Assembly: GCF_035830635.1 (NCBI RefSeq)
Contig: NZ_JAYMFI010000015.1
Location: 46,067-110,066, forward strand
DNA: 64,000 bases
Origin: Adlercreutzia shanghongiae
GTDB taxonomy: Bacteria; Actinomycetota; Coriobacteriia; Coriobacteriales; Eggerthellaceae
Reading direction: 5' to 3'
Shown here: positions 1 to 8,592 of the stretch, in pieces
How the letters are laid out: every line of letters begins with the position of its first letter
Position numbering within the stretch: position 1 is the stretch's first letter
Made by a program: the position numbers and the translations under genes
Notes under the pieces: generated by a model
Seen by the model: the letters and a program-made list of their open reading frames with translations, nothing else
Database searches by the model: none
Told to the model about the DNA's origin: nothing

Positions 1-1
1 G

Positions 2-385
2 GACTACATCGCCAAGCCCTTCCGCGCCCGCGAGCTCGTCTCGCGCATTCGGGGGGCGCTGCGGCGCAAGAACCCCACGGACAACGTGCTCGCGGCGGGC
101 GATGTGCGCCTCGACGTGGCCTCAGCGGCGGTGACCAAAGAAGGCCGCGAGGTGTTCCTCTCGGCGTTGGAATACCGCCTGTTGCTCTATTTTCTGCAGC
201 ATAAGGGGAAGCTCGTGACGCGCGAGAACCTGCGCGACGCCATTTGGGACAGCGCCGGCGAGTACGTTTCCGACAATGCCCTGAACGTGTACGTGAAGCG
301 CCTGCGCGAGAAGGTGGAAACCGACCCGTCTGACCCGCAGCTCATCGTCACGGTGCGCGGACTCGGCTACAAGGTGGGGAAATAG
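2..385 (+). CDS. OmpR/PhoB-family response regulator, C-terminal part (cut by window edge)
   Basis: The reading frame is open from base 2 and has no start in the window, so the gene begins upstream. It opens with the end of a receiver domain (DYIAKPFRARELVSRIR, which carries the conserved Lys-Pro-Phe). A complete winged-helix DNA-binding domain follows, with ALEYRLLLYFLQHKGKLVTR and the typical end VRGLGYKVGK. It acts in the cytoplasm as a transcription factor phosphorylated by a partner kinase. The partner is almost certainly the histidine kinase 87 bp downstream on the same strand. The position ahead of an ABC exporter suggests control of efflux or of a response to antimicrobial peptides; this is inference. 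The phospho-acceptor Asp lies outside the window. Confidence 0.93.
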   Translation, partial: DYIAKPFRARELVSRIRGALRRKNPTDNVLAAGDVRLDVASAAVTKEGREVFLSALEYRLLLYFLQHKGKLVTRENLRDAIWDSAGEYVSDNALNVYVKRLREKVETDPSDPQLIVTVRGLGYKVGK

Positions 386-472
386 ATGGGTCGAAGAGGG
401 CTTTCAGGTATGGTCGGGGAAAGCGGAAAGATCTCTTGCTCGACCAGGCGCAAGGCAAGGGCGGGGATATAA

Positions 473-1522
473 GTGGGGTCCTTTTCGACGCTGCTGCGTC
501 AGTGCGCGTTCGTGATGATGGTCGCGGCCGTTCTCGCCTGGGCGGCTCCGGCTGAGGCAAAGCTTTGGGTGGCGGGCACGGGCTTCGTGCTGCTGGCCAT
601 TTTTGCGGGCATCTCGCTGTACCGCCATCACCAGATTCGCCGGCTTGCCGCGGAGATTGACGAAGTGCTGCATGCTGGCCGTACGGTAGATTTCTCGAAT
701 TGCCGCGAGGGGGACGTGGCGGTGCTTGCCAACGAGCTGGGGAAGGTGGTGGCGCGTCTGTCGCGCACCCGCGACCAGCTGGCCGCTGAGCGCAACGCTC
801 TGGCTGATTCCTTGGCCGATGTGTCCCATCAGATTCGCACGCCGCTGACGGCCGTCACTCTTATGCTGCCGGTGGTGGAGCGCGCCGACGACCCGCGCGA
901 GCGCAAACGCGCTGTGCGCGAGCTGGAGGCCATGATAGAACGCGTGTCGTGGCTCGTGACCACGCTTTTGAAGATTGCGAAGGTGGATGCCGGCGCTATG
1001 CACGTGGAGCGCCGCGAGGTGCGTGCCGCCGACGTGGTGCGCCGGGCAGTGGCGCCTTTGGCCACGGCCATGGACCTGCGCGACGTGAACCTGGTGCTTC
1101 AGCTGGACGAGGCTGCCACCTTCCAGGGCGATGCGCCGTGGACCGCCGAGGCCGTGGAGAACATCGCGAAGAACTGCATGGAGCACACGCTGGCGGGCGG
1201 CACGGTGACGGTGGCCGTGCGCGAAAACGCCCTGGCCTGCTCCATTACCGTATCCGATACGGGTCCCGGCATCGCGCCCGAGGATCTGCCCCACATCTTC
1301 GAGCGCTTCTATCGGGGAAGGAGCGCGGGCGCGGTGGCGCCTGAGGGGACGGCCGAGGGGGCGGCTGACGGCAACAATGATGTGCGCCAGCCCGCCGGTT
1401 TCGGTATCGGGCTTTCCCTGGCCCAGGCTCTCGTGTCGGCCCAAGGCGGCACCTTGCGCGCCGCGAACAGCCCGGCCGGCGGCGCCCGCTTCGAGATATC
1501 CTTCCCCAAACTGGTGGTATAA
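473..1522 (+). CDS. Membrane sensor histidine kinase
   Basis: The protein has 349 residues. Two hydrophobic segments (about 8-25 and 32-50) lie close together with almost no external loop, so it probably senses within the membrane or through a partner transporter. A HAMP-like linker follows, then the phospho-acceptor box VSHQIRTPLTAV (His119), an N box (ENIAKNCMEHT), a G1 box (DTGPGIAPEDLPHIFERF) and a G2 box (GFGIGLSLAQAL). GTG at 473 is the only usable start because an in-frame TAA sits directly before it; a GGGCGGGG stretch gives the ribosome site. It pairs with the preceding response regulator. The nearby ABC/FtsX exporter resembles VanS- or BceS-linked loci, but the signal is unknown. 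Confidence 0.92.
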   Translation: MGSFSTLLRQCAFVMMVAAVLAWAAPAEAKLWVAGTGFVLLAIFAGISLYRHHQIRRLAAEIDEVLHAGRTVDFSNCREGDVAVLANELGKVVARLSRTRDQLAAERNALADSLADVSHQIRTPLTAVTLMLPVVERADDPRERKRAVRELEAMIERVSWLVTTLLKIAKVDAGAMHVERREVRAADVVRRAVAPLATAMDLRDVNLVLQLDEAATFQGDAPWTAEAVENIAKNCMEHTLAGGTVTVAVRENALACSITVSDTGPGIAPEDLPHIFERFYRGRSAGAVAPEGTAEGAADGNNDVRQPAGFGIGLSLAQALVSAQGGTLRAANSPAGGARFEISFPKLVV

Positions 1523-1630
1523 GGGCGGTATAAGGGTCAACATCCATTAGAAATGGAAAACTCGGTTGATTGACGGAAAACGGTTCGCGAGGTAAACTGC
1601 GTGGTGCTGGGTGGCTTGCCGTTGCAGCGG

Positions 1631-1704
1631 CGGCTACCTCGTTTTGCAAGTTTTCAGCTTGCCGAAGTAGCCGTTCTTCCGGTTTAACGGGGGCGGCTAC
1701 TTCA
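1631..1704 (-). other. Mutually exclusive hairpins 3' of the small peptide gene
   Basis: The segment 1664-1673 (GAAGTAGCCG on the plus strand) can pair either with 1631-1641 (CGGCTACCTCG, with an inner 5-bp stem 1646-1650/1658-1662) or with 1694-1703 (CGGCTACTTC). The two foldings exclude one another. On the minus strand this lies immediately after the stop codon of the peptide at 1702-1782, as expected for a regulated or stable small mRNA. Function is inference. Confidence 0.5.
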
Positions 1705-1782
1705 CTTTCGGAGACGCGCCGTCAGATCAGCAACCGCTATCACAACCAAGATGAGCGTGAGCAATTCCATCCAAGTAACCAT
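1702..1782 (-). CDS. Small single-pass membrane peptide (holin-like / type I toxin-like)
   Basis: A 26-residue peptide, starting MVTWMELLTLILVV and ending ARLRK, is preceded by a perfect AGGAGGT ribosome site (1788-1794) spaced 5 nt from ATG. It is a single hydrophobic helix flanked by a short N-terminus and a basic C-terminus. That layout and the MVTWxEhhxL opening resemble the 'putative holin-like toxin' peptides of Gram-positive type I toxin-antitoxin systems. The hairpins directly downstream can fold in two exclusive ways. The gene lies opposite to its neighbours in the space between the kinase and the ABC genes. Toxicity and an antisense RNA are inferred. The strong ribosome site makes translation likely; identity is uncertain. 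Confidence 0.55.
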   Translation of the reverse strand: MVTWMELLTLILVVIAVADLTARLRK

Positions 1783-1896
1783 GGCATACCTCCTGAGGAT
1801 CATGAGATAGCCATACCACCCAGTGCGTTGATTATAACATAATTTACCTGGTTTAAGAAAACAAATGTACGCTTGATGTATCAAGCGATGTCGCAT

Positions 1897-1934
1897 AAAG
1901 GCCCTTCTCGTTCTTAACGTGAAGGGCCTTTTGC
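1897..1934. terminator. Rho-independent terminator, possibly bidirectional
   Basis: An 11-bp stem AAAGGCCCTTC / GAAGGGCCTTT (1897-1907 with 1921-1931) has a 13-nt loop and a short T run on the plus strand. It could end the kinase transcript or a plus-strand RNA antisense to the small peptide gene. Confidence 0.7.
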
Positions 1935-2030
1935 ATTACGCTATCGTAATGGGCGCGTTAGGGGTGAGCAAGAAGGCTTGCCCATACTTGTTCCGTAGAT
2001 TGGGAAACCAGGAGAAGAAAGGCATCTGGC

Positions 2031-2714
2031 ATGGACATCTTGACGGTCAGCCACTTGACGAAGATCTACGGAGAGGGTGAGGCGGCCACGCGCGCTTTGG
2101 ACGACGTGTCGTTTTCCGTGGCCGAGGGCGAGTTCGTGGCCATCGTGGGCTCGTCGGGCTCGGGCAAATCGACGCTTCTGCACCTCATCGGCGGGGTGGA
2201 CCGCCCCACGTCGGGACACGTGCTCTTAAACGGTGCCGATGTGTACGCGCGAAGCGATGAGGAGCTGGCGGTGTTCCGCCGCCGCGAGGTGGGGCTGGTG
2301 TATCAGTTCTACAATCTGGTGCCGGTGCTGAACGTGGTGGAGAACATGACGCTGCCCGTGGCCTTGGACGGCCGCGTGGTGAACGAGGACCGCCTCGCGA
2401 GCTTGGTGGGACGCCTGGGGCTTGCCGGCCGCGAGGGGCATCTGCCGAGCCAGCTTTCCGGCGGCCAGCAGCAGCGCGTGGCCATCGGGCGCGCGCTCAT
2501 GAACGCGCCGGCGGTGGTGCTGGCCGACGAGCCCACGGGCAACCTGGATACGCGCAACAGCGGCGAGATCATGCAGCTTCTGCGCGATTCCAACCGCGAG
2601 TTCGGCCAGACCATGATCGTCATCACCCACGACGAGGAGATTGCGCTGGCGGCCGATCGCATCATCGCCGTGGAGGACGGCCGCATCGTGCGCGACGAGA
2701 GGATCCGCCGATGA
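2031..2714 (+). CDS. ABC transporter ATP-binding protein, MacB/LolD type
   Basis: The 227-residue protein is the ATPase of an FtsX/MacB-type exporter. Walker A is GSSGSGKST, the signature is LSGGQQQRVAIGRA, and Walker B runs into the conserved VVLADEPTGNLD; the H-loop histidine is in VITHDEE. This length and motif set match the LolD/MacB ATPase family, which works by mechanotransmission and does not form a classic translocation channel. It hydrolyses ATP at the cytoplasmic face for the permease encoded next, whose start overlaps its stop (ATGA). A purine-rich AGGAGAAGAAAGG lies before ATG. The upstream two-component system suggests induction by an envelope stress or a peptide; the substrate is unknown. 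Confidence 0.95.
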   Translation: MDILTVSHLTKIYGEGEAATRALDDVSFSVAEGEFVAIVGSSGSGKSTLLHLIGGVDRPTSGHVLLNGADVYARSDEELAVFRRREVGLVYQFYNLVPVLNVVENMTLPVALDGRVVNEDRLASLVGRLGLAGREGHLPSQLSGGQQQRVAIGRALMNAPAVVLADEPTGNLDTRNSGEIMQLLRDSNREFGQTMIVITHDEEIALAADRIIAVEDGRIVRDERIRR

Positions 2715-5700
2715 ACGCCATGGCCAACTTCACGGTGAAATCGCTGCGCGCCAACCGGGTGCGCACGCTGGTGACCATCGCGGGCGTGGCCCTGGCCGCC
2801 GCCCTGCTCACGGCGGTGCTCACCACCTATGCCTCGCTGAACGACTTCCTCTACCGCATGGAAGCCGAGCAGTCGGGCACGTGGATGGCCTGCGTGGAAG
2901 CGCCGGGTGGTGCCGCCACGCAGGAGCGGATCGATGCCGCGGCGGCCGACCCGTTGGTGGAGGCCGTAGCCACGCTGCGCGATGTGGGCTTCGGGCGCCT
3001 GACGCCCGAGCAGCAAAACGTGCTGGGCGCCTACGTGCCCGTGCGCGCGGCTACCGGCGACGTGAGCGCCATCTGCGGCATCCGGCCGAGCGAGGGGCGG
3101 CTGCCCGAGAACGAAAACGAGGTCATGCTGTTCGCCGCCTGGCAGAGCTATGAGAACCTGGAGCTGGGCGACGAGATCACCTTGGAGGTGGGCCGGCGCG
3201 TGGCACGGCTCGCCCCCGGCGAGGAGGGCGAGCAGGTCCACGGCGAGAAGGAGCTCGGCTGGGGCGTGAACGACGGTGAGGGCGTGGAGAGCGTCATCGA
3301 AGACGGCACGCCGCTCGACTCGTCCATGGGCGTCTTCGACGCGGCCTCCGACGGCGGCAAGTTCAACGAGGAGCTGGTGGATACCGGAAAGCGCACCTTC
3401 ACGGTGGTGGGCTTCTACGACAGGGTCGGCTACGCGCTGTCCACCGGTGCGGGCATGACGGCGCTCACCGGCCCCGGGGCCGCCAGCGAGGATGCCTTCG
3501 CCAATGTGTACCTCACGCTGAGCGACGTCGCGAGCGCCCAGGACGTGTCAGCGCAGGCCGAGGCGCTGTTTTCCGACGACCACATCGTGCTGCACACCTC
3601 CATGCTGCGCTACATGGGCATCTCCGACGGCGCGTCGCTGTGGTCCACGTTCTACGGCATCGTGGCGGTGCTGGCGGGCGTTATCGTGGTGGCCTGCGTG
3701 TCGCTCATCTTCAACGCCTTCAACATCTCGGTGGCCGAGCGCATCAAGCAGTTCGGCCTGCTGTCGTCGGTGGGCGCCTCGCGCCGGCAGCTGCGCCGCG
3801 CGGTGGTGCTGGAAGGGGCCCTGGTGGCGCTCGTGGGCATTCCGCTGGGACTGCTCGTCGGCCTGGGCGGCTGTGCGGTCACCTTCGCCTTCATCGGCCC
3901 CATGATCGCCACGCTGTCGGGCGCCGAGGACGTGCCCTTTACCCTGGCGGTGAACGGGGTGGTGCTGGCCTTGGCGGCGGCGCTCACCTTCGTGACGGTG
4001 CTCGTGTCGGTGTGGATTCCTGCGAAGCGCGCGAGCCGCACGAACATCATCGACTCGCTGCGGGCCCAGGGCGCAACCCGCGTCTCGAAGCGCGGCGAGA
4101 AGGCGGCGGCGCGGGCGGCGGCCGGATGCCGGCTGTGGCAGTCGCGCGGGGTGTCCGGGCGCCTGTTCGGCATCGGCGGCACGCTGGCGCGCATCAACCG
4201 CAAGCGGGGCACGGGGAAGGGCCGGGCGGCATCGGTGTCGCTGGCGCTGGCCATCGTGCTGCTCATGACGGCGGGCTCCCTGAACGTGTTTCTGGGCACG
4301 CTGACCGACGTGGTGAGCGGGGGCGGCGAGACGGCCGGCCAGGTGTCGGTGACGACCCAGCTCATGGCCGTGACCCACGGCGAGGCCGACGGGGTGCCGG
4401 AAGGCTCCGCGGGTGAGGGCGCGGTCGAAGGCGACGGCGGGACTGCGGCCGATGGGGCTGCCGCCGAGGTGCCGGGCGCGGAAGGCGCTGCGACGGGCAC
4501 GGCGCGTGTGGAAGGCGCTGCCGATGGGGCCGACGCGATCGCCGATGACGCGGCGCCCACCACGCCCGAGGCCCTGCTGGCCGAGGACAATGCGCGCCTT
4601 GCCGACGAGGCCGCCGTGTTCGCGGAGGCCTTCGACACCTTAGGTGCGCTTCCGAACGCGAGCCCGATGGGCTGGAAGCTCTCAGGCGATGCGAACGTGG
4701 TGCTTCCCGCCTCCATGGTGGGGGAGGCCTTCACGAATGAGGACGGCCTGATGGGCGGCGTGATGGCCGACGGGCGCTACGGCACCGTGGCCTCCCTGGT
4801 CTATTTGGACGATGCCTCCTTCGACGCCTATGCGCGCGAGGCGGGGCTTGATCCCGCCGATTTCCGCGACCCGGTGCACCTGCGCGCCATCGCGCTCGGC
4901 CGGGGCTACGGCAACAACGGCTCCCTCTACCAGCTGCTCGACGTGCTGCGCGAGCCGGGCGTGGTGGACGTCATCGCGACGGCCACCTATCAGGGAAAAC
5001 CTGTGGCCGGCTTTGGCATGAGCGCGGAGCTTGGCGCCGATGACTCGCTGCAGTTCGCCTTCGTGCCCTATGCCCCCGCAGGTTCGGATGACACCCTCTC
5101 GAGCCTGACCATGGCCGACGTGGAGGTGCAGACGGTCTCGCTCGAGGTGGCCGCCGTGGTGGACGAGACGCCCCCGGTGGTGGGCGGACCCGGAGCCGGC
5201 CTGCAGCTCATCGTGCCCATGTCTGTGGCCGCCTACCAGGGGTTCGGCAACACCGATCCGGTGTTCTACAGCTACTTCGACCCGACCGATGGCGACCATG
5301 TCGCCCTGGCCGAGGAGTTGTCGAGCGCGGGCGGCGAGTACTTCCACGATGTGGAGGGCTACGAGCCCACGTTCTACTCGTACAACGATTTCATCGCCGA
5401 GCAGGACTCCACCCAGATGCTCGCGATGGTGGTGAACGTGTTCTGCCTGCTGTTCACCGTCATCCTGGCGCTCATCGCCATGGCGAACGTGTTCAACACG
5501 GTGACGAACGGCCTCATCCTGCGCCGCCGCGAGTTCGCGGTCATGCGCTCGGTGGGCCTTTCGAACCGCCAGTTCCGCCGCATGATAGCCGAGGAGTGCA
5601 TGAGCTTCGGCATTGCCGGCCTGGTGCCGGGGCTGCTCATCTCGGCGCTGGTGGCGTGGCTTCTGTGGGCCGTGGTGACCCAGTCGATGAGCGGTTTGGG

Positions 5701-5836
5701 CTTCACGCTGCCCTGGGGCTACGTGGCGCTGGCTGTGGGGCTCACGGCGGCGGCCATGGGCATCTCGGTGGCCTACGGCATGCACCGCTGCCGCGCCGAC
5801 AGCGTGGTGGAGGCCCTGCGCGCCGACGCCGTGTAG
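2711..5836 (+). CDS. FtsX-like permease with two FtsX domains
   Basis: The protein has 1041 residues. A membrane helix near 15-40 is followed by a large outside domain, three helices near 315-455 with the FtsX pattern (ASLWSTFYGIVAVLAGV, FNISVAERIKQFGLLSSVGASRRQLRR), then a second helix near 510-530. Another extracellular region and a second FtsX trio at the C-terminus (FAVMRSVGLSNRQFRRM) complete it. Residues about 560-640 form an Ala/Gly/Glu-rich low-complexity stretch, probably a flexible external linker. It works with the ATPase before it, overlapping by 4 bp. Double-FtsX permeases beside two-component systems are often of the peptide-detoxification or lipoprotein type; the substrate cannot be read from the sequence. 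Confidence 0.93.
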   Translation: MNAMANFTVKSLRANRVRTLVTIAGVALAAALLTAVLTTYASLNDFLYRMEAEQSGTWMACVEAPGGAATQERIDAAAADPLVEAVATLRDVGFGRLTPEQQNVLGAYVPVRAATGDVSAICGIRPSEGRLPENENEVMLFAAWQSYENLELGDEITLEVGRRVARLAPGEEGEQVHGEKELGWGVNDGEGVESVIEDGTPLDSSMGVFDAASDGGKFNEELVDTGKRTFTVVGFYDRVGYALSTGAGMTALTGPGAASEDAFANVYLTLSDVASAQDVSAQAEALFSDDHIVLHTSMLRYMGISDGASLWSTFYGIVAVLAGVIVVACVSLIFNAFNISVAERIKQFGLLSSVGASRRQLRRAVVLEGALVALVGIPLGLLVGLGGCAVTFAFIGPMIATLSGAEDVPFTLAVNGVVLALAAALTFVTVLVSVWIPAKRASRTNIIDSLRAQGATRVSKRGEKAAARAAAGCRLWQSRGVSGRLFGIGGTLARINRKRGTGKGRAASVSLALAIVLLMTAGSLNVFLGTLTDVVSGGGETAGQVSVTTQLMAVTHGEADGVPEGSAGEGAVEGDGGTAADGAAAEVPGAEGAATGTARVEGAADGADAIADDAAPTTPEALLAEDNARLADEAAVFAEAFDTLGALPNASPMGWKLSGDANVVLPASMVGEAFTNEDGLMGGVMADGRYGTVASLVYLDDASFDAYAREAGLDPADFRDPVHLRAIALGRGYGNNGSLYQLLDVLREPGVVDVIATATYQGKPVAGFGMSAELGADDSLQFAFVPYAPAGSDDTLSSLTMADVEVQTVSLEVAAVVDETPPVVGGPGAGLQLIVPMSVAAYQGFGNTDPVFYSYFDPTDGDHVALAEELSSAGGEYFHDVEGYEPTFYSYNDFIAEQDSTQMLAMVVNVFCLLFTVILALIAMANVFNTVTNGLILRRREFAVMRSVGLSNRQFRRMIAEECMSFGIAGLVPGLLISALVAWLLWAVVTQSMSGLGFTLPWGYVALAVGLTAAAMGISVAYGMHRCRADSVVEALRADAV

Positions 5837-5935
5837 GGGCCTGCGGCGCCTCTTTGTCGGTCGGAGATGCGGAATCTTTCCGGATGCTCTGCCGGGGAGG
5901 AAACCCGCGGGCGTTCTGGCGAGGAAGAAACCCGT

Positions 5936-6018
5936 AGGGGACGGCTTCAGCCGTCCCCTTTCCTGCTCCCGGTAACGGACGGCGCCAGGGCCGAAGGCCA
6001 GCTAAAGCTGGCCCCTAC
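5936..6018. repeat. Two short REP-like palindromes in opposite orientation
   Basis: Copy one (5936-5959) is AGGGGACGGCT-TC-AGCCGTCCCCT. Copy two (5996-6018) is GGCCAGCT-AA-AGCTGGCC followed by CCTAC, which is the same design read from the other strand. Two related copies lie at 10229-10316. The shared pattern is GTAGGGG, a short palindromic core around CTTnAG, and CCCC. The rest of the 5837-6098 gap holds no gene that I can see. Confidence 0.7.
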
Positions 6019-6098
6019 AAAGAAATGGCGCGTTGCCCGGTTGCGGTTCGGTCGCCTCGCTCCCTTGCTCTTTGCGGTTCTAGCGCCGCATCGGCTTC

Positions 6099-7478
6099 TT
6101 ACGCCTTCGCCTCCAGCTTGGCCTGGGCCTTGGGGCTCAGGCCGCGCTTGCGGTAGCCGTAGCGGCCCGAGAGCGCGATCATGAACGTGGCGGCCACCAG
6201 GCACGTGAGGGCGTCGCCCACGGTCACCGACAGCCAGATGCCGTCGATGCCGAAGATCATCGGCAGCACGATGACGGCCGCCACCTGGAATACTAGCGTG
6301 CGCAGGAACGAGATGAGCGCCGAGACGAGGCCGTTATTCAGCGCCGTGAAGAACGCCGAGGCGTACATGGCAAATCCCATGAACAAAAAGCACAGCGCGT
6401 AGGTGCGGTAGGCCTTGGTGGTCAGCTCCAGCAGGTCGGCGTCGTAGCTGACGAAGATGGCCGACAAGGGCGCGGCCAGCTCTTGCCCCAGCAGGAACAT
6501 CACCACGCTGGCCACGCCGATCAGCCCCAGGCTCTTCCACAGAAGCGACCGCATCTCGGTGTGGTTGCCGGCGCCATACTGGAAGCTCATGAGCGGTGAC
6601 GTGCCCACGGCATAGCCCATGAACACCGCCGAGAAAATCATCACCGTGTACATGATGACGCCGTAGGCCGCCACGCCGTCCTCGCCGATGAACCGCAGCA
6701 GCTGCCAGTTGTACAGGATGCCCACGAGACTCATGGCGATGTTGGTGACCATCTCCGACGAGCCGTTCGCGCAGGCCTTCCCGATGACGGGCCAGCGCAG
6801 GTGCGGGCGCACGAAGTACAGGTGGGTGGAGCGCTTGCGCGCGAAGTACACGAGCGGGATGCCGCCGCCGATGAGCTCGCCGATGTTAGTGGCCAGCGCC
6901 GCGCCCACGAGCCCCCAGCCGAACACGCCCACGAACAGGAAGTCCAGCAGGATGTTCGCCATGCCGGCCACCACGATGACGAGAAAGCCGTACTTCGGCT
7001 TGCCCGCGGTGACGAAGAAGCTCTGGAAGGCGTACTGCAGGATGAAGAAGGGCAGCGAGATCATCATCATGCGCCCGTAGAGCGTGGCGTCCTTCGCCAT
7101 CTGTCCGGTGGCGCCGAGCAGGCCTGCGGTGGGCTCCATGAAAAACCAGCCGCCTATGGCCAGCACCGAGCCGACCACGAAGGCGAAGATGACGAGCAGC
7201 GAGAAATGGCGCCGGGCGCGTCCACGGTTGCCCTCGCCGAGGGTCTTGGCCACCAGCGCGCTGCCGCCGGTGCCGATCATCATGCCCACCGATGCCAAGA
7301 TCATGACGGCGGGAAAGATCAGATTCACGGCCGCGAGCGCCGTCTTGCCGGCGTAGTTCGACACGAAGAAGCCGTCCACGATGGTATAGCACGACGTGAA
7401 GATCATCATGGCGATGGTGGGCAGGGTGAAGCGCAGAAGCGCGCTCGTGGAGAAATGCTTGGACATATCGACTGACAT
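6099..7478 (-). CDS. MATE-family multidrug efflux transporter
   Basis: A 459-residue polytopic protein with about twelve hydrophobic helices and MATE-type features: N-terminal FTLPTIAMMIFTSCYTIVDG, the VSNYAGKTALAAVNL segment after helix one, and a repeated half starting near residue 230 (GMAN, SSEMVTNIAMSLVG). MATE proteins expel cationic drugs or metabolites using Na+ or H+ gradients. An AAAGG site precedes ATG. It lies 166 bp downstream of the MarR-type regulator on the same strand, and the promoter with a dyad operator lies before that regulator, so the two probably form a self-regulated efflux operon. Substrates are unknown. Confidence 0.93.
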   Translation of the reverse strand: MSVDMSKHFSTSALLRFTLPTIAMMIFTSCYTIVDGFFVSNYAGKTALAAVNLIFPAVMILASVGMMIGTGGSALVAKTLGEGNRGRARRHFSLLVIFAFVVGSVLAIGGWFFMEPTAGLLGATGQMAKDATLYGRMMMISLPFFILQYAFQSFFVTAGKPKYGFLVIVVAGMANILLDFLFVGVFGWGLVGAALATNIGELIGGGIPLVYFARKRSTHLYFVRPHLRWPVIGKACANGSSEMVTNIAMSLVGILYNWQLLRFIGEDGVAAYGVIMYTVMIFSAVFMGYAVGTSPLMSFQYGAGNHTEMRSLLWKSLGLIGVASVVMFLLGQELAAPLSAIFVSYDADLLELTTKAYRTYALCFLFMGFAMYASAFFTALNNGLVSALISFLRTLVFQVAAVIVLPMIFGIDGIWLSVTVGDALTCLVAATFMIALSGRYGYRKRGLSPKAQAKLEAKA

Positions 7479-7644
7479 GGGAAAACCTTTCGGATGGTAC
7501 TGATGGTGCTTGAAGGGCTCTGAAGGTCTGCGAGGTGCGCAGAGGCGCCGGGGCCGGCTGCGTAGGTTGCGCCCCGCGGGCCAGGCGGTCGTGCGGGGCG
7601 GGGCGCGAGGCGCAGGACGCTTCGCCCGTTGCCGCGCGGTGCCG

Positions 7645-8187
7645 CTAGCGGAAGGTGAGGGCCGACAGGCGCGCGTCCAGGGCGTCGATGTAGCGCGCCA
7701 TGGCCTCGGTGAGCCGGAGCTGCTCCTCGTCGGTGAAGATGTCCACGGCCTCCTTCTCGGCTTCCAGCACGGCGCGGATGTGCTCCCCGTACTCCTCGCG
7801 GCCGCGGTCGGTGAGGTAGGCGCGCATGGTGCGGGGACTGTCGCCGCGCAAGGTGATGAGGCCCTTGGCTTGCAGGCGCTTCACCGAGGAGTGCACCGTC
7901 TGCTTCGAAGAGAACCCGCGCTCGCAGAGCTGCTTTTGGGTAAGGCCGTCCTCGTCGAGGAGCGCGTACAGGATGTCGAAGGCGCAGTCGGCGAGCCCCA
8001 TGCGCCAGGCGGTCTGGCGGTACAGCTCGTCGGTGCGCCGGTAGAAGTCGTCGATGGCGCGGATGGTGTCCATGGTGCGGGCGTGTTTGGCGGCGTCGTT
8101 GGCGCCTGCTGGTGCGGTGGCGCATGCGGGTGCGTCGCTGCGGCAAGGGGCCGGGGCGGTGCGGGCGACGTCTGGCGTGGTGCTCAT
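7645..8187 (-). CDS. MarR-family transcriptional regulator
   Basis: The 180-residue protein has a winged-helix DNA-binding core at about 65-135 (DILYALLDEDGLTQKQLCERGFSS, then KQTVHSSVKRLQAKGL and the wing RTMRAYLTDRGRE) flanked by helices that would form the dimer interface. The first 38 residues are Ala/Pro-rich and unlike the family, so Met39 (8073) is an alternative start; the promoter and operator 20-70 bp upstream of 8187 allow either. MarR proteins usually repress their own operon until a small ligand binds. The adjacent MATE pump is the obvious target. Confidence 0.9.
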   Translation of the reverse strand: MSTTPDVARTAPAPCRSDAPACATAPAGANDAAKHARTMDTIRAIDDFYRRTDELYRQTAWRMGLADCAFDILYALLDEDGLTQKQLCERGFSSKQTVHSSVKRLQAKGLITLRGDSPRTMRAYLTDRGREEYGEHIRAVLEAEKEAVDIFTDEEQLRLTEAMARYIDALDARLSALTFR

Positions 8188-8205
8188 GGGTTCCCCAAAT
8201 AATGG

Positions 8206-8259
8206 TCTGATTTCGGACTAACGAGTACGTTAGTATAGTCCGAAATCAGACTAACGCAA
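8206..8259 (-). promoter_or_regulatory. marR-MATE promoter overlapped by a dyad operator
   Basis: Reading the minus strand, TTGCGT (8259-8254), a 16-nt spacer and TATACT (8237-8232) form a sigma-70-type promoter. Perfect 15-bp arms, TCTGATTTCGGACTA (8206-8220) and its complement (8236-8250), enclose a second dyad CTAACG-AGTA-CGTTAG (8218-8233). The arms cover the spacer and the -10 box, so a bound repressor would block RNA polymerase. This fits MarR autoregulation; binding is inferred. Confidence 0.75.
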
Positions 8260-8308
8260 GGGGTTCACAAGGTTTCCAAGGCTCCGTGACGGGAATTTCC
8301 GATTTTGC

Positions 8309-8443
8309 GCAGAGAAATGTGCGATTGTGCGAGTTTCAGGCTCGCACAATCGCACATTTCTCTGCACGTAGCCCCGAAAATGGGGGTTTGGACTCGCACA
8401 ATCGCACTTTTTCTTGCATAAGACTCTCGAAAGAGGGTTTCGG
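8309..8443. repeat. 25-bp perfect inverted repeat plus tandem ~51-bp repeat
   Basis: Arms 8309-8333 and 8341-8365 are exact reverse complements over 25 bp with a 7-nt loop; the core is GTGCGATTGTGCGAG. The right arm starts a tandem pair of degenerate ~51-bp units (8341-8392 and 8393-8443), each beginning CTCGCACAATCGCAC and ending with a CGAAAnnGGGTTT-type segment. The 8260-8592 gap contains no gene that I can support. Confidence 0.75.
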
Positions 8444-8592
8444 CTCTCCCAATAATGTGATTTGCCGCAGCGAAGCGGTTTTTTCGCGCGAGAGCATAGC
8501 GCATTCTCGCCCGGTGCCTCGCGAAGATGAGCGGAAGGCCCTTCGGACGCGAAGGGCCTTCCAGCGAATGGGCGGTTGGAAGCGGGTAGGCG

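Noticed and set aside
404..1543. Long open frame antisense to the histidine kinase
   Set aside because: It is a mirror of a GC-rich coding frame, has Arg/His/Gly-rich composition and no domain; the plus-strand frame has all kinase motifs.
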